Source: Vannielia sp. (lineage in GTDB: Bacteria; Pseudomonadota; Alphaproteobacteria; Rhodobacterales; Rhodobacteraceae). From it: 57,994 nucleotides of DNA. Shown piece by piece: positions 38,594-47,533 of the stretch. Numbering within the stretch: the stretch's first letter is position 1; each line of letters opens with the position of its first letter. A model generated the notes under the pieces. That model was not told the DNA's origin, made no database searches, and was given only the letters and a program-made list of their open reading frames with translations. The position numbers and the translations under genes are program-made. Location: the NCBI RefSeq assembly GCF_029212645.1, contig NZ_JARGND010000019.1, positions 4,107 through 62,100 of the forward strand, written 5' to 3'.

Positions 38594-39703
38594 TCAGAGC
38601 GCGTTGAGCGCGGCGTCCAGCGCCTGCCAAAGCGGGTCGGCGGGTTCGGTGCCCACGGAGAGGCGGATGAAACCGCCGGTGGTGTCATCGCCCCAGCGGG
38701 CGCGGCGCTCGGCAGAGCTGTGGATGCCGCCAAAGGAGGTGGCGGGGCGCAGGAAGGGGCATGTGTTGATAAGCTTTTCGGCGGTTTCCTCGTCCTTGAG
38801 GGTGAGGCCGATCAAAAAGCCGTTGGTCACCATCTGGGTTTTGGCGAGAGTGTGCGAAGGATCGCCCGGCAGGCCGGGGTAACGCAGGCTTTGCACGGCG
38901 GGATGCGCGGCGAGTTTGGGCGCAATCTCTTCGGCGGTGGCGCACATGGCGGCAAAACGCAGGTGCAGGGTTTCCAGCGAGCGGTGGAGCAGCCAGGCCT
39001 CCATCGGGCCGGGGATGCCACCGGCCACGGTGCGCCAGCTGTTGACCGATTCCATGAGGGTGGCGTCGCGGCTGGAAACGTGGCCCATCAGGATATCGGA
39101 GTGGCCGCCGGGAGCCTTGGTATCGGAGGCGACCACGATATCGGCGCCCAGATCAAGCGGGCGCTGGCCGAGCGGGGTCATCGTGGTGTTATCAACCACC
39201 GAGAGGCCGCCAGCGGCGCGAATGGCGGCGCAGGTTTCAGCCAGGTTGATCAGATCGAGGCCGGGGTTGGAGGGGGTTTCGATGAAGACCACCGCGAAGC
39301 CCTCAAAGCCCCCTGCCCCAAAGCTGCGCGTGGGCCGCTCAACCACCTCAACCCCGAGACGCGCTAGGAAGCGCTCACCCAGGCGGCGGGTGTTGTAATA
39401 GCCATCCGAGGGCACCAGCAGCCGATCGCCCGCCTTCAACGTGGCAAAAAGCGCCGCCGAGATCGCCCCCATGCCGGAGGGAAACAGCAGCGAGGGCGCG
39501 TTTTCGAGGTGGGAAAGCAGGTGCTCTGTTGCCTGCCATGTGGGCTGGGTGGCGCGGCCATAGAAGGGCGATCCATCGGGGGTGCCGGGGAGGTGGAACA
39601 TCGAGGCCATGGTGATGGGCGGCGAGATCGGATCTCCCTTGGCGAGGCTTTGGCCGCGCAGGTGCAAAAGCCGGGCGGCGGCGGTGTCTGGCGTTTCAGT
39701 CAT
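38594..39703 (-). CDS. PLP-dependent Cys/Met metabolism enzyme (cystathionine gamma-lyase/beta-lyase family)
   Basis: The 369-residue protein begins [20 protein letters not shown] and has the Cys/Met-metabolism fold: YGRATQPTWQATE, LFPSGMGAISAALFA, FIETPSNPGLDLINL, VVDNTTMTPLGQRPLDLGAD, and the PLP lysine in ASDTKAPGGHSDILMG. The usual lysine context is TKYxxGHSD; here the Tyr is Ala and Pro is present, which I remember in related Rhodobacterales proteins. SFGGIHSSAE and FIRLSVGTEPADPL close the fold. Gamma- or beta-lyase activity cannot be told apart by eye. ATG 39703 lies within the end of the upstream gene (8-base overlap). Confidence 0.85.
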   Translation of the reverse strand: MTETPDTAAARLLHLRGQSLAKGDPISPPITMASMFHLPGTPDGSPFYGRATQPTWQATEHLLSHLENAPSLLFPSGMGAISAALFATLKAGDRLLVPSDGYYNTRRLGERFLARLGVEVVERPTRSFGAGGFEGFAVVFIETPSNPGLDLINLAETCAAIRAAGGLSVVDNTTMTPLGQRPLDLGADIVVASDTKAPGGHSDILMGHVSSRDATLMESVNSWRTVAGGIPGPMEAWLLHRSLETLHLRFAAMCATAEEIAPKLAAHPAVQSLRYPGLPGDPSHTLAKTQMVTNGFLIGLTLKDEETAEKLINTCPFLRPATSFGGIHSSAERRARWGDDTTGGFIRLSVGTEPADPLWQALDAALNAL

Positions 39704-40229
39704 TTGGCAGGGCCTCCGGAGCGGGAAATGAGCAGGCGAGGAGGCGATCAAGCGCAAGGCTGGCCTCTTGGGTGGGAAAGCTGGCAAGCACCCCGGCAGA
39801 GGGGGAAAACACGGTAACGCGGCCTTGGTCGGCGCGGGTGAGGAAGGCTTTTTGCGCCTCCAGATCGGCGAAGCGGTGGGTGAAGGCGTGATAGGGGCCT
39901 TCCGGCGCGATGGTGCCATCAAGCAGGGTGGCAGGCTGGCCAGCGGGGCGGAAGGCCAGCTGCACCGGCCCATCGGGGAGCGGCAGCTTGGCGCGTTGCG
40001 GATCGGTGAGAAAGAGGGTGAGGCTGAGATCAGACCTGTGCCCGCCCGCCTCGTGCAGCCAGAGGGTGAGCCGCGCCCCGCCCGCCCCTTCGGCCGAAAG
40101 CACGCAGCGGCCCGCGCCCGGCGTTGCGGCGGGGTATTCGCGCAGGCTCCAGCCGCCCTCGCCTGCTTGTTGTGCCGCGGCAGGTGCGCCCACCGCGAGC
40201 AGAAACGCCAGCAGCAGTGCCGCTCTCAT
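39696..40229 (-). CDS. Secreted hypothetical protein, 177 aa
   Basis: The precursor has a clear signal peptide ([21 protein letters not shown]) and a mature part of about 157 residues with a beta-rich pattern ([45 protein letters not shown]) and two cysteines (GAGRCVLS and LLACSFPA). I do not recognise the family. It overlaps lipA by 4 bases upstream (ATGA) and the PLP-enzyme gene by 8 bases downstream, so it lies inside a translationally coupled lipA-secreted protein-PLP enzyme series. A periplasmic role is all that can be said. Confidence 0.7.
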   Translation of the reverse strand: MRAALLLAFLLAVGAPAAAQQAGEGGWSLREYPAATPGAGRCVLSAEGAGGARLTLWLHEAGGHRSDLSLTLFLTDPQRAKLPLPDGPVQLAFRPAGQPATLLDGTIAPEGPYHAFTHRFADLEAQKAFLTRADQGRVTVFSPSAGVLASFPTQEASLALDRLLACSFPAPEALPND

Positions 40230-41179
40230 GCCCCGGCGAGCTTGGCCAGCCGGTTCTCGCGCAAGCGGGCGAAATCATCACCGGCGTGGTAGCTGGAGCG
40301 GGTGAGCGGGCTGGCGGAAACCATCAGGAAGCCCTTGCCATAGGCGGCTTTCTCGTAAGCGGCAAACTCCTCGGGGGTGACGAATCGATCCACCGCGTGG
40401 TGCTTGGGCGTGGGCTGGAGATATTGGCCGATGGTGAGAAAATCGACATCGGCGGCGCGCATATCGTCCATCACCTGCTGCACGCCCATCTTGTCTTCTC
40501 CGAGGCCAACCATGATGCCGGATTTGGTGAACATGCTCGGATCAAGCTCCTTCACCCGCTGCAACAGCCGCAGGGAGTGGAAGTAGCGCGCCCCGGCGCG
40601 GACCTCGGGGTAGAGGCCGGGCACGGTTTCGAGGTTGTGGTTGAACACATCGGGGCGGGCCTCGACGACGGTTTCCAGCACCGAAGGATCACAGCGCAAA
40701 AAGTCTGGCGTGAGGATCTCGATGGTGGTTTGGGGGGCCTGCTTGCGGATGGCGCGGATGGTCATCGCGAAGTGCTCGGCTCCGCCGTCCTCCACATCGT
40801 CCCGGTCCACCGAGGTGATGACAACGTGGTTCAGCCCTAGTTTCTTGACAGCATCGGCCACGCGGCCCGGCTCGAACACATCCAGCGCCTCGGGCGGCTT
40901 GCCGGTGGCAATATTGCAAAACGAGCAGGCGCGCGTGCAGGTATCGCCCATGATCATCATGGTGGCGTGGCCCTGGCTCCAGCATTCGCCCGCGTTGGGG
41001 CAAGCGGCCTCTTCACAGACCGTTTTGAGGTTATGCTCGCGCATGATCTTGTGGGTCGCGTGGTAGCCCTTGGAGGTGGGCGCCTTCACGCGAATCCAGT
41101 CGGGCTTTTTGGGCTGCGCGTTATCGGGCCGGTGGGCCTTTTCGGGGTGGCGCAGGCGCGGCGGGCTTTGCTCGGTCAT
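40226..41179 (-). CDS. lipA: Lipoyl synthase
   Basis: LipA is the radical-SAM enzyme that inserts two sulfurs into protein-bound octanoate to form lipoyl groups of 2-oxoacid dehydrogenases. The 317-residue protein has the auxiliary cluster motif [12 protein letters not shown], the radical-SAM motif CTRACSFC, and the C-terminal RSSYHAGD that supplies the serine ligand. All expected cysteines are present. It heads a minus-strand transcript with the 177-residue secreted protein (4-base overlap). Confidence 0.97.
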   Translation of the reverse strand: MTEQSPPRLRHPEKAHRPDNAQPKKPDWIRVKAPTSKGYHATHKIMREHNLKTVCEEAACPNAGECWSQGHATMMIMGDTCTRACSFCNIATGKPPEALDVFEPGRVADAVKKLGLNHVVITSVDRDDVEDGGAEHFAMTIRAIRKQAPQTTIEILTPDFLRCDPSVLETVVEARPDVFNHNLETVPGLYPEVRAGARYFHSLRLLQRVKELDPSMFTKSGIMVGLGEDKMGVQQVMDDMRAADVDFLTIGQYLQPTPKHHAVDRFVTPEEFAAYEKAAYGKGFLMVSASPLTRSSYHAGDDFARLRENRLAKLAGA

Positions 41180-41426
41180 GGGGTCTCTCCCTTGTCTGCC
41201 CAGAGATAGCGCGGTGGCATGCGTTTGGAAAGGGTGTGGAGGGGGTCAGCCATGCGTGGGGTGCATGGCAGCTTTAGCGTGGGTTGAGGCGCGACCTGGA
41301 ATCGTTCTAAGACGGGGGCAGCGGGGGTGCTGCGCTGCGGCAATGCGTGTGCGGCACCCCATCACATTTGCAGGCGGCGGGCTTTGTTTGGCAGGGTGCG
41401 CTGCGCGACACATGAAAGGCAAGCCC

Positions 41427-41975
41427 ATGAAAACCGGACAAAAGCTCCCCGAAGTCACCTTTCACACCCGCGTGCGCGACGAGGCCATCGGTGGCCCCAA
41501 CCCGTTCCGCTGGGAAGACAAGACCACCGCTGATTTCTTCGCCGGCAAGCGGGTGGTGCTGTTTTCGCTGCCCGGCGCCTTCACCCCCACCTGCTCAACC
41601 TACCAGCTGCCTGGGTTTGAGAACGGCTTTGAGGATTTCGCCGCCGAGGGGATTGATGCGATCTACTGCATGAGCGTCAACGATGCTTTCGTGATGAACC
41701 AGTGGGCCAAGGCGCAGGATCTGAAGAACGTAGGGGTGATTCCCGATGGCTCGGGTGAGTTCACCCGCCGGATGGGGATGCTGGTGCGCAAGGACAACCT
41801 TGGCTTTGGCCTGCGCTCCTGGCGCTATGCCGCCGTGGTCAACGACGGGGTGATCGAGGCCTGGTTCGAGGAGCCGGGCCTTTGCGACAACCATGGCGAC
41901 GACCCCTACGGCGAAAGCTCACCCGAGACGGTGTTGAACTGGCTGAAAAAGGCCAACGCGGCAGTGGCGGCCTAA
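41427..41975 (+). CDS. Peroxiredoxin (Prx5-type)
   Basis: The 182-residue protein is a thioredoxin-fold peroxidase of the Prx5/hybrid-Prx5 class. The peroxidatic cysteine is Cys56 in SLPGAFTPTCSTYQLPGF; further cysteines are in AIYCMSVND and EEPGLCDNHGDDP, the latter a plausible resolving residue. RSWRYAAVVNDGVI fits the family. I chose ATG 41427 with AAAGGC upstream; an in-frame ATG at 41412 would add MKGKP. A strong terminator follows at 42017. It removes hydroperoxides using thioredoxin or glutaredoxin. Confidence 0.92.
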   Translation: MKTGQKLPEVTFHTRVRDEAIGGPNPFRWEDKTTADFFAGKRVVLFSLPGAFTPTCSTYQLPGFENGFEDFAAEGIDAIYCMSVNDAFVMNQWAKAQDLKNVGVIPDGSGEFTRRMGMLVRKDNLGFGLRSWRYAAVVNDGVIEAWFEEPGLCDNHGDDPYGESSPETVLNWLKKANAAVAA

Positions 41976-42016
41976 GCCTTAACCGGCGTGGCGGGATCGC
42001 CCACCTTGATGATATC

Positions 42017-42050
42017 AGCGGCGCGGCCCTTAGGGTTGCGCCGCTTTTTT
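42017..42050 (+). terminator. Rho-independent terminator of the peroxiredoxin gene
   Basis: AGCGGCGC (42017-42024) pairs perfectly with GCGCCGCT (42038-42045) and is followed by a T-run to 42050. It lies 41 bases past the peroxiredoxin stop. Confidence 0.85.
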
Positions 42051-42058
42051 ATGGCCGG

Positions 42059-42805
42059 TCACACGCTGGCGCGCAGCGCCCGCGCCCGCGCGGGCGGCAC
42101 CGATTGGATCTCGAGCCCGGTGAACACGTGCAGCGTGCCAAGGTCATCATCCACCACCGCATGGTCTGAAACCCAGCCGCCGAGCAGCAGGAAACTGCGC
42201 AGCAGCGGCGGCATGGTGAGCAGCGCGGTGCGCTTGTCAGGCGCGCGATCCGGCAGCGCGGTGAAGGGGTGGGTTTGCGGCGCCTTGGGCGCCGGGCGCA
42301 GGGCGGACGGCGCCGTGTAGGAATCGCGCAGCAGCGCCAGCGCGTCGAAGTGTTCGGCCGGGTCGGTGCCATGGAAGGAGGAGCAGCCAAACAGAAAGCT
42401 GATGCCCTGGCTGTCGATCAGATCGGTCATCCCCACCCAGGCGGTGCGCAGCACATGCGGATCGCCCCGCGCGGCGGGATCAATGCAAAAGCGGCCCATC
42501 TCCAGCATCGGGCCGGGGTAGCTGGCAAGCGGCGCGGTATCATAAAACTGCGCGGTGTAGCCCTGGGCAATGTCGCCCCCGCCCGAGAGGCGCAGCAGGC
42601 GAAAGGCGCAGGCCAGCCGCGCAGCCTCGCCCTCGGCGCGCATGTCTTCGATTATCACATGCATGGCGCGGGTATCAAAAGCGTCGCTGTCATCCGCCCC
42701 GGCATCCCCACGAAAGGTGAGGCCGCGCAGCGCCATCACGGCGGCCATATCGGCGCGGCTTTGCGCCTGGCGCACCCGGTAACGGCCTTTTGTCAGCTCT
42801 TTCAT
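42059..42805 (-). CDS. OlsB-like GNAT acyltransferase (paralogue of olsB)
   Basis: The 248-residue protein is a diverged relative of OlsB in this same window. Shared landmarks in order are ALRGLTFRG (for LRYDVFVGE), LACAFRLLRL, LEMGRFCIDP (for LELGRSCLAP), FGCSSFHGTDP (for FGTASFHGTD), ALRPAPKAP, and a C-terminal LLGGWVSDHAVVDDDLGTLHVF. It probably transfers an acyl chain to an amino acid or similar amine; the acceptor may differ from ornithine. ATG 42805 is preceded by a GGAGTGGGCAGG purine run. It is divergent from msrB and no olsA-like gene is adjacent. Confidence 0.75.
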   Translation of the reverse strand: MKELTKGRYRVRQAQSRADMAAVMALRGLTFRGDAGADDSDAFDTRAMHVIIEDMRAEGEAARLACAFRLLRLSGGGDIAQGYTAQFYDTAPLASYPGPMLEMGRFCIDPAARGDPHVLRTAWVGMTDLIDSQGISFLFGCSSFHGTDPAEHFDALALLRDSYTAPSALRPAPKAPQTHPFTALPDRAPDKRTALLTMPPLLRSFLLLGGWVSDHAVVDDDLGTLHVFTGLEIQSVPPARARALRASV

Positions 42806-42899
42806 CCTGCCCACTCCAAGGGCCGCATTGCGCAGCAAGGGATCTCGCCTAGATATGAAGGGCGCGTGACAGAGGCGCAAGATTGGAAGGGAGAGCAGG

Positions 42900-43298
42900 A
42901 TGACGGAAGCCACGGTAAAAAAGAGCGATGCGGAATGGCGCGAGGAGTTGAGCGATTTGGCCTATCAGGTGACGCGCAAGCACGGCACCGAGCGGGCCTT
43001 TACCCATGATGATTTTCCCAAAAGCGCGGGACGCTTCACATGCACCTGCTGTGGGGCGCCGCTGTTTGATCAGGCGCATAAGTTTGACAGCGGCACCGGC
43101 TGGCCCTCGTTCTGGGCGCCAAAAGACGGGGCCGAGGTGGGCACCAGCGAGGATCGCAAGTTTTTCATGAAGCGCACCGAGGTGCATTGCGCCCGCTGCG
43201 CCGCCCACCTGGGGCATGTCTTCCCCGATGGGCCAGAGCCAACCGGGCTACGCTATTGCATCAACGGGGTTGCGCTGGAGTTTGAGCCAGAGGAATAG
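42900..43298 (+). CDS. msrB: Peptide-methionine (R)-S-oxide reductase MsrB
   Basis: MsrB repairs oxidised methionine of the R epimer. The 132-residue protein has two zinc CxxC pairs (Cys48/51 and Cys97/100), the FDSGTGWPSFWAP motif, and catalytic Cys120 in RYCINGVALEF. The residue after RYCIN is Gly-Val rather than the usual Ser-Ala, a mild variant. The start has GGAGAGCAGG upstream. It is convergent with bamE. Together with the nearby peroxiredoxin and the oxyR-katA pair, the window is rich in oxidative-stress functions. Confidence 0.95.
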   Translation: MTEATVKKSDAEWREELSDLAYQVTRKHGTERAFTHDDFPKSAGRFTCTCCGAPLFDQAHKFDSGTGWPSFWAPKDGAEVGTSEDRKFFMKRTEVHCARCAAHLGHVFPDGPEPTGLRYCINGVALEFEPEE

Positions 43299-43334
43299 GC
43301 CGCGGGGGTCGGGGGCGGTAAGGCCCCCTGCCCG

Positions 43335-43808
43335 CTAGTCGAGGAACTGATCGGCGGTGAAGCGGCCAAGGTTGCCCAGAAGCTGGCGCAGGAAGCTCAC
43401 ACCGGCGATGTTGCTATCGGTCTCGCGGCGCGACAGCGCGACGACATTACCATCTTGCAAGGTGAAGCGCTCGACGTTGGAAACCACGCCCGCCTCATCA
43501 AACCGCACGGCCACAAGCTGACGGTCCACAAACTCCGGCTCGCGCGGGCCAACCCGCTTTACCCGTGCCGATAGATAATAGTAGCCGCTGTTCTCAAGCA
43601 CACCGGTGGCAGCGGGAGTGCCAATGGTCTCGGCCACGCTTTCGCGGGTGTCCTGCCCCACAACCACATCTGCGAGGTCCTGATCGCTCGGGGTCCAGCC
43701 GTGGTTGCGATAGCGCGCACCACAAGCCGTGAGCGAGAGCACCAGTGTCCCGAGGAAAATCGAACGTGCCAGATTGCCCAGCAGTCTTGCGCCTATTGTT
43801 CTGCCCAT
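43335..43808 (-). CDS. bamE: Outer membrane protein assembly factor BamE (SmpA/OmlA) lipoprotein
   Basis: BamE is a small lipoprotein of the BAM complex that inserts beta-barrel proteins in the outer membrane. The 157-residue precursor has a signal peptide with lipobox LTAC (Cys29) and the SmpA/OmlA core (DLADVVVGQDTRESVAETIGTP, GYYYLSARVKRVG, QLVAVRFDEAGVVSNVERF). It is divergent from yceD with 84 bases between starts, a pairing I recognise from other Rhodobacteraceae. Confidence 0.9.
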   Translation of the reverse strand: MGRTIGARLLGNLARSIFLGTLVLSLTACGARYRNHGWTPSDQDLADVVVGQDTRESVAETIGTPAATGVLENSGYYYLSARVKRVGPREPEFVDRQLVAVRFDEAGVVSNVERFTLQDGNVVALSRRETDSNIAGVSFLRQLLGNLGRFTADQFLD

Positions 43809-43892
43809 TGTCAGCCCGGATGCCTCAGGTTTCTTTTGTCTGTTAATCGGCTTACAGAAGGATCAGCCATGGTTCAAGAAAGGAAGCACAGC

Positions 43893-44438
43893 ATGGGCCA
43901 AAGCCCCCGGCCAAAACCGATCCGCCTGTCAGAGCTGACCAACGCCCATCCAACCACCTTCGAGATCACCCCGGATGAGGCCGCGATGGAAGGCTTGCTG
44001 GCCCCGCTCGATCTGCTGGGCCTGCGAAAGCTGCGGTTTTCAGGCACGCTTTCGCCGCTGGGCAAGCGCGACTGGCAGCTTGACGCCAAGTTGGGGGCCA
44101 CCGTGGTGCAGCCCTGTGTTGTGACGCTGGAGCCGGTGAGCACGCGGATTGATACCTCTGTTGTGCGCCGTTACCTCACCAATTTCACCATGCCCGATGA
44201 GGGCGAGGCCGAGATGCCCGAGGATGACAGCGCCGAGCCGATGCCGGTGGCGCTGGATCTTTGGGACGTCATGGTGGAGGCGCTTTCCATCGCCCTGCCC
44301 GATTTTCCCCGCGCCGAAGGGGCCGATCTGGGCGAAGCGGTTTATACAGAGCCGGGCGCCGAGCCGTTGACGCAAGAGCGGGTAAAGCCCTTTGCCGGGC
44401 TGGCCGACCTGAAGAAAAAGATGGAAGGCGGCGGCTGA
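43893..44438 (+). CDS. yceD: DUF177 family protein YceD
   Basis: YceD proteins are conserved upstream of rpmF in many bacteria and are linked to 23S rRNA or ribosome assembly. The 181-residue protein has an N-terminal FEITPDEAAMEGLLAPLDLLGLRKL region, the central CVVTLEPVSTRIDTSVVRRYL (the conserved Cys and the EPV motif), an acidic loop, and the C-terminal ALDLWDVMVEALSIALPDFPR. I use ATG 43893 with GGAAG upstream, giving the family-like start MGQSPRPKPIRLSEL; ATG 43869, also with a good AAGGA site, would add eight residues. rpmF follows after 279 bases that include a repeat. Confidence 0.88.
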   Translation: MGQSPRPKPIRLSELTNAHPTTFEITPDEAAMEGLLAPLDLLGLRKLRFSGTLSPLGKRDWQLDAKLGATVVQPCVVTLEPVSTRIDTSVVRRYLTNFTMPDEGEAEMPEDDSAEPMPVALDLWDVMVEALSIALPDFPRAEGADLGEAVYTEPGAEPLTQERVKPFAGLADLKKKMEGGG

Positions 44439-44499
44439 TCCGCGCCTGCATAATCAGGCCGCCTGCCCTGCCTCGGGCGGCCCGCCCCCCCGGCGCGCG

Positions 44500-44552
44500 C
44501 ATTTTCTTGCCGCAAATATCCAAACAAAAAATGGTGTGCGCCGCAGGCGCGC
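44500..44552 (-). repeat. GGATATTT-core intergenic repeat, copy 6
   Basis: Reverse complement has GCGCGCCTGCGGCGCA, then a T-rich piece, TTTGGATATTTGCGGCAAGAAAATG. It matches 1588-1638 along its length, including the GCGCCTGCGGCGC hairpin. It lies between yceD and rpmF. Confidence 0.7.
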
Positions 44553-44717
44553 TACTTAATAGCGGCAATTTTTGCTGGACATGCGCCAGAAGTTTCGTAT
44601 TTTCGCGCCTCCTCGCGGATCGCGGCTTGATCGGCGGCGCGAGGCGGCGTATGACGCGCCAAACGAGATTCCTGAATTGCCGGGGCAGAGCGCCCCGCAC
44701 AGACCCGAGGTTGTGAC

Positions 44718-44924
44718 ATGGCTGTCCCACAGAATAAAATCACCAAGTCGCGTCGCAACATGCGTCGCTCGCACGATTCACTTGTTGCCGACAATCCGGC
44801 CGAGTGCTCCAACTGCGGTGAGCTGAAGCGCCCGCACCACGTATGCGCCGCCTGCGGCCATTACGATGATCGTGAGATCGTGGCGCAGGCCGACGAGATC
44901 GATCTCGACGAAGACGCTGCCTGA
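44718..44924 (+). CDS. rpmF: 50S ribosomal protein L32
   Basis: This 68-residue protein starts [20 protein letters not shown] and has a four-cysteine zinc ribbon, CSNC and CAAC, typical of the C+ form of L32 that is not a zinc-limitation substitute. The length is normal. It is followed by plsX after 26 bases, the classic rpmF-plsX-fabH order. Confidence 0.97.
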   Translation: MAVPQNKITKSRRNMRRSHDSLVADNPAECSNCGELKRPHHVCAACGHYDDREIVAQADEIDLDEDAA

Positions 44925-44950
44925 TCAGCTTGGTCGGGGGCCGCGCCTGA

Positions 44951-46057
44951 ATGAGTTCTGCCACCGAGACCAGCGACACGGATAGCGCGAGTCTCCCGGC
45001 CCTTGCGGGCCGGGTTGTCATTTCTGTTGACGCGATGGGCGGCGACCATGGGCCTGCGGCCGTTGTGGCAGGCCTGGCGCTTTCGGCCGACAAGAATCCT
45101 GACATTGCCTTCATCCTGCACGGGCGCGGCTCTGAGTTGCGCCCGCTGGTGGAAAAGCGCGGCCTTGCCGATCGGTGCGTCATTCGCGACGTGCCCGGCG
45201 TGGTGGCGATGGATGACAAGCCGGCGCATGTGATGCGCCACGGCAAAGACACGTCCATGTGGTCCACTATTGAAGCGGTGAAGCGCGGCGAGGCTTTGGT
45301 GGCCGTTTCCTGCGGCAACACCGGGGCTTTGATGGCGGTGTCGATGATTCGGCTGCGCAAGCTGGAGGGGGTTAACCGCCCTGCCATTGCCTGCCTTTGG
45401 CCCTCGCGCAACCCGTCGGGCTTTAACATCATGCTGGATGTGGGCGCCGATATTCGCGCCGACCAGCAGGACCTTTTGCAATATGCGCTGATGGGCGTGT
45501 CTTATGCGCGCAACGGGCTTGAGCTGGAGCGGCCACGGGTGGGCCTGCTGAACGTGGGCACCGAAGAGACCAAGGGCCGCGCCGAGCTGAAGGTTGCGCA
45601 TGACATGATCCAGGCCGCAGCCGAAGAGGCGGAATTTGATTTCGCCGGCTTCGTGGAGGGCGGCGATATCCCCGGCGACCGGGTGGATGTGATCGTGACC
45701 GATGGCTTCACCGGAAACATCGCGTTGAAAACCGGCGAAGGCACCGCCAAACTGATTGGCGACTTGCTGACCGGCGCCTTCAAGCACTCGCCCCTCTCGC
45801 GGCTGGCTGCCCTGCTGGCGCTGACCAGCCTCAAGCGGTTCAAGAAGCGGATTGATCCGCGCCGGGTGAACGGCGGGGTCTTTCTGGGGCTGAACGGAAC
45901 GGTGGTAAAATCACACGGCGGGGCCGATGCAACCGGCATCAGCGCCGCGATAAAACTGGCTTTTCAACTCGGTCGATCGGGCTTCTCGGACCGGCTTGCA
46001 GCGCGGCTTGCATCAGTGAGCGGCGCGGGGCAGGATGAGCCTCTAAACAAAGAATAA
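44951..46057 (+). CDS. plsX: Phosphate acyltransferase PlsX
   Basis: PlsX makes acyl-phosphate from acyl-ACP, the substrate for PlsY in phospholipid synthesis. The 368-residue protein has VVISVDAMGGDHGP, NTGALMAVS, RPAIACLWPSRNP, MLDVGADI, NVGTEETKGRAEL, VIVTDGFTGNIALKTGEG and NGTVVKSHGGADA. The N-terminal 20 residues (SATETSDTDSASLPALAG) are not conserved and are acidic. fabH starts 19 bases after the stop. Confidence 0.96.
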   Translation: MSSATETSDTDSASLPALAGRVVISVDAMGGDHGPAAVVAGLALSADKNPDIAFILHGRGSELRPLVEKRGLADRCVIRDVPGVVAMDDKPAHVMRHGKDTSMWSTIEAVKRGEALVAVSCGNTGALMAVSMIRLRKLEGVNRPAIACLWPSRNPSGFNIMLDVGADIRADQQDLLQYALMGVSYARNGLELERPRVGLLNVGTEETKGRAELKVAHDMIQAAAEEAEFDFAGFVEGGDIPGDRVDVIVTDGFTGNIALKTGEGTAKLIGDLLTGAFKHSPLSRLAALLALTSLKRFKKRIDPRRVNGGVFLGLNGTVVKSHGGADATGISAAIKLAFQLGRSGFSDRLAARLASVSGAGQDEPLNKE

Positions 46058-46075
46058 CGAAAGAGGCGTCAGAGC

Positions 46076-47047
46076 ATGGTGGTGCGAACCGTTGTAAGAG
46101 GCGTCGGGCATTATTTGCCGGAGCGAGTGATTCCCAACAGCTGGTTTGAGGACAAGGTTGAAACCTCAGACGAGTGGATCAAGGCGCGCACCGGGATCGA
46201 ACGTCGCCATTTTGCCGCCGAGGGTGAAACCACCAGCCAGATGGCAACCAAAGCGGTGCAGAACGCGCTGAAGATGGCCGGCTGGGAGGCCAGCGAACTT
46301 GATGCGCTGATCGTGGCTACCTCAACCGCCGATCTGACCTTCCCCTCAGCCGCCACAATGGTGCAGGCCCAACTGGGCATGGCGGGCGGCTTTGCCTTTG
46401 ATATTCAGGCAGTGTGCGCCGGTTTCGTTTATGCGCTGGCCAATGCGAACGCGCTGGTCACCAGCGGCCAGGCCAAGCGGGTTGCGGTGATTGGCGCCGA
46501 AACCTTCAGCCGCATCCTCGACATGAATGACCGCGGCACCTGCGTGCTGTTTGGCGACGGCGCGGGCGCGCTGGTGCTGGAGGCCGCCGAGGGCAGCGGC
46601 GGGCCAGAAGACCAGGGCATTCTGGCCACCGATCTCAACAGCGACGGGCGCTTCAAGGACCTGCTTTACGTGGATGGCGGGGTGTCGACCCAAAGCACCG
46701 GGCATCTGCGGATGCAGGGCAAGGAAATTTTCCGCCACGCCGTTGAAAAGCTGGCCGCCACTGCGCACACGGCGATCGACAAGGCCGGGCTGAACGAAGG
46801 CGATATTGATTGGCTGGTGCCCCATCAGGCGAACCTGCGGATTATCTCCGCCACCGCCAAGAAGATGCAATTGCCGATGGAAAAGGTCGTGGTGACGGTT
46901 CAGGACCACGGCAATACCTCGGCGGCATCGATTCCCCTCGCGCTGTCGGTCGGGGTGCAAAACGGCCAGATCCAGCCCGGTCAGGTGGTTGTCACCGAGG
47001 CAATCGGCGGTGGATTGGCCTGGGGATCGGTCGTCTTGCGCTGGTAA
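46076..47047 (+). CDS. fabH: Beta-ketoacyl-ACP synthase III
   Basis: FabH starts fatty-acid chains by condensing acetyl-CoA with malonyl-ACP. The 323-residue thiolase-fold enzyme has the complete catalytic triad: Cys114 (FDIQAVCAGFVYAL), His250 (VPHQANLRI) and Asn280 (HGNTSAASIPLA). Its start is 19 bases after plsX, as part of rpmF-plsX-fabH-ihfA. All motifs fit an active enzyme. Confidence 0.97.
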   Translation: MVVRTVVRGVGHYLPERVIPNSWFEDKVETSDEWIKARTGIERRHFAAEGETTSQMATKAVQNALKMAGWEASELDALIVATSTADLTFPSAATMVQAQLGMAGGFAFDIQAVCAGFVYALANANALVTSGQAKRVAVIGAETFSRILDMNDRGTCVLFGDGAGALVLEAAEGSGGPEDQGILATDLNSDGRFKDLLYVDGGVSTQSTGHLRMQGKEIFRHAVEKLAATAHTAIDKAGLNEGDIDWLVPHQANLRIISATAKKMQLPMEKVVVTVQDHGNTSAASIPLALSVGVQNGQIQPGQVVVTEAIGGGLAWGSVVLRW

Positions 47048-47156
47048 TCGCCAATCCAGCGCGAAAGGTGCGAATAAACACCGTCGCGCAAGCCCCTGAT
47101 ATTGACTCGGAAATTCCCCCGCCGCACACTCGGCAAAACAAAACGGGGGACGTAAG

Positions 47157-47462
47157 ATGGCCGGAAATACCTTGACGCGTATGGACCTGAGCGAAGCTGT
47201 GTTCAACGAGGTCGGTCTGTCGCGCAATGAAAGCGCCCAGCTTGTCGAGAGCGTTCTGGCGCATATGTCGGATGCGCTGGTCAAAGGCGAGAGCGTGAAG
47301 ATCTCGTCTTTCGGCACCTTCTCGGTGCGTGAAAAGGCCGCCCGTGTGGGCCGCAATCCGAAAACCGGTGAAGAAGTGCCCATCAGCCCCCGCCGGGTGC
47401 TGACCTTCCGCCCCAGCCACCTGATGAAAGATCGTGTGGCCGAGGGCAACAAGAAGAAGTAA
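47157..47462 (+). CDS. ihfA: Integration host factor subunit alpha
   Basis: IhfA forms with IhfB a DNA-bending heterodimer. The 101-residue protein has the HU/IHF fold with [48 protein letters not shown] and the beta-arm [16 protein letters not shown]. The ISPR RRV segment and the N-terminal [10 protein letters not shown] identify alpha rather than beta. The start has GGGGGAC upstream. A perfect 8-bp hairpin lies between it and merR. Confidence 0.95.
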   Translation: MAGNTLTRMDLSEAVFNEVGLSRNESAQLVESVLAHMSDALVKGESVKISSFGTFSVREKAARVGRNPKTGEEVPISPRRVLTFRPSHLMKDRVAEGNKKK

Positions 47463-47481
47463 GCGCAAAAGCGCGGCATTT

Positions 47482-47499
47482 CGGGCCTCAAGAGGCCCG
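47482..47499 (+). terminator. Intercistronic hairpin between ihfA and merR
   Basis: CGGGCCTC (47482-47489) and GAGGCCCG (47492-47499) form a perfect 8-bp stem 20 bases after the ihfA stop. There is no T-run, so it may be a partial terminator or mRNA-stabilising hairpin. Confidence 0.45.
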
Positions 47500-47533
47500 G
47501 TGAAGGACAGAGCAGAAGCGAGGCAGAACGCCC

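Noticed and set aside
41308-41370. GC-rich imperfect hairpin upstream of the peroxiredoxin gene, considered as a riboswitch
   Set aside because: Only a short GGGGTGC/GCACCCC pairing with mismatches; no known aptamer pattern.
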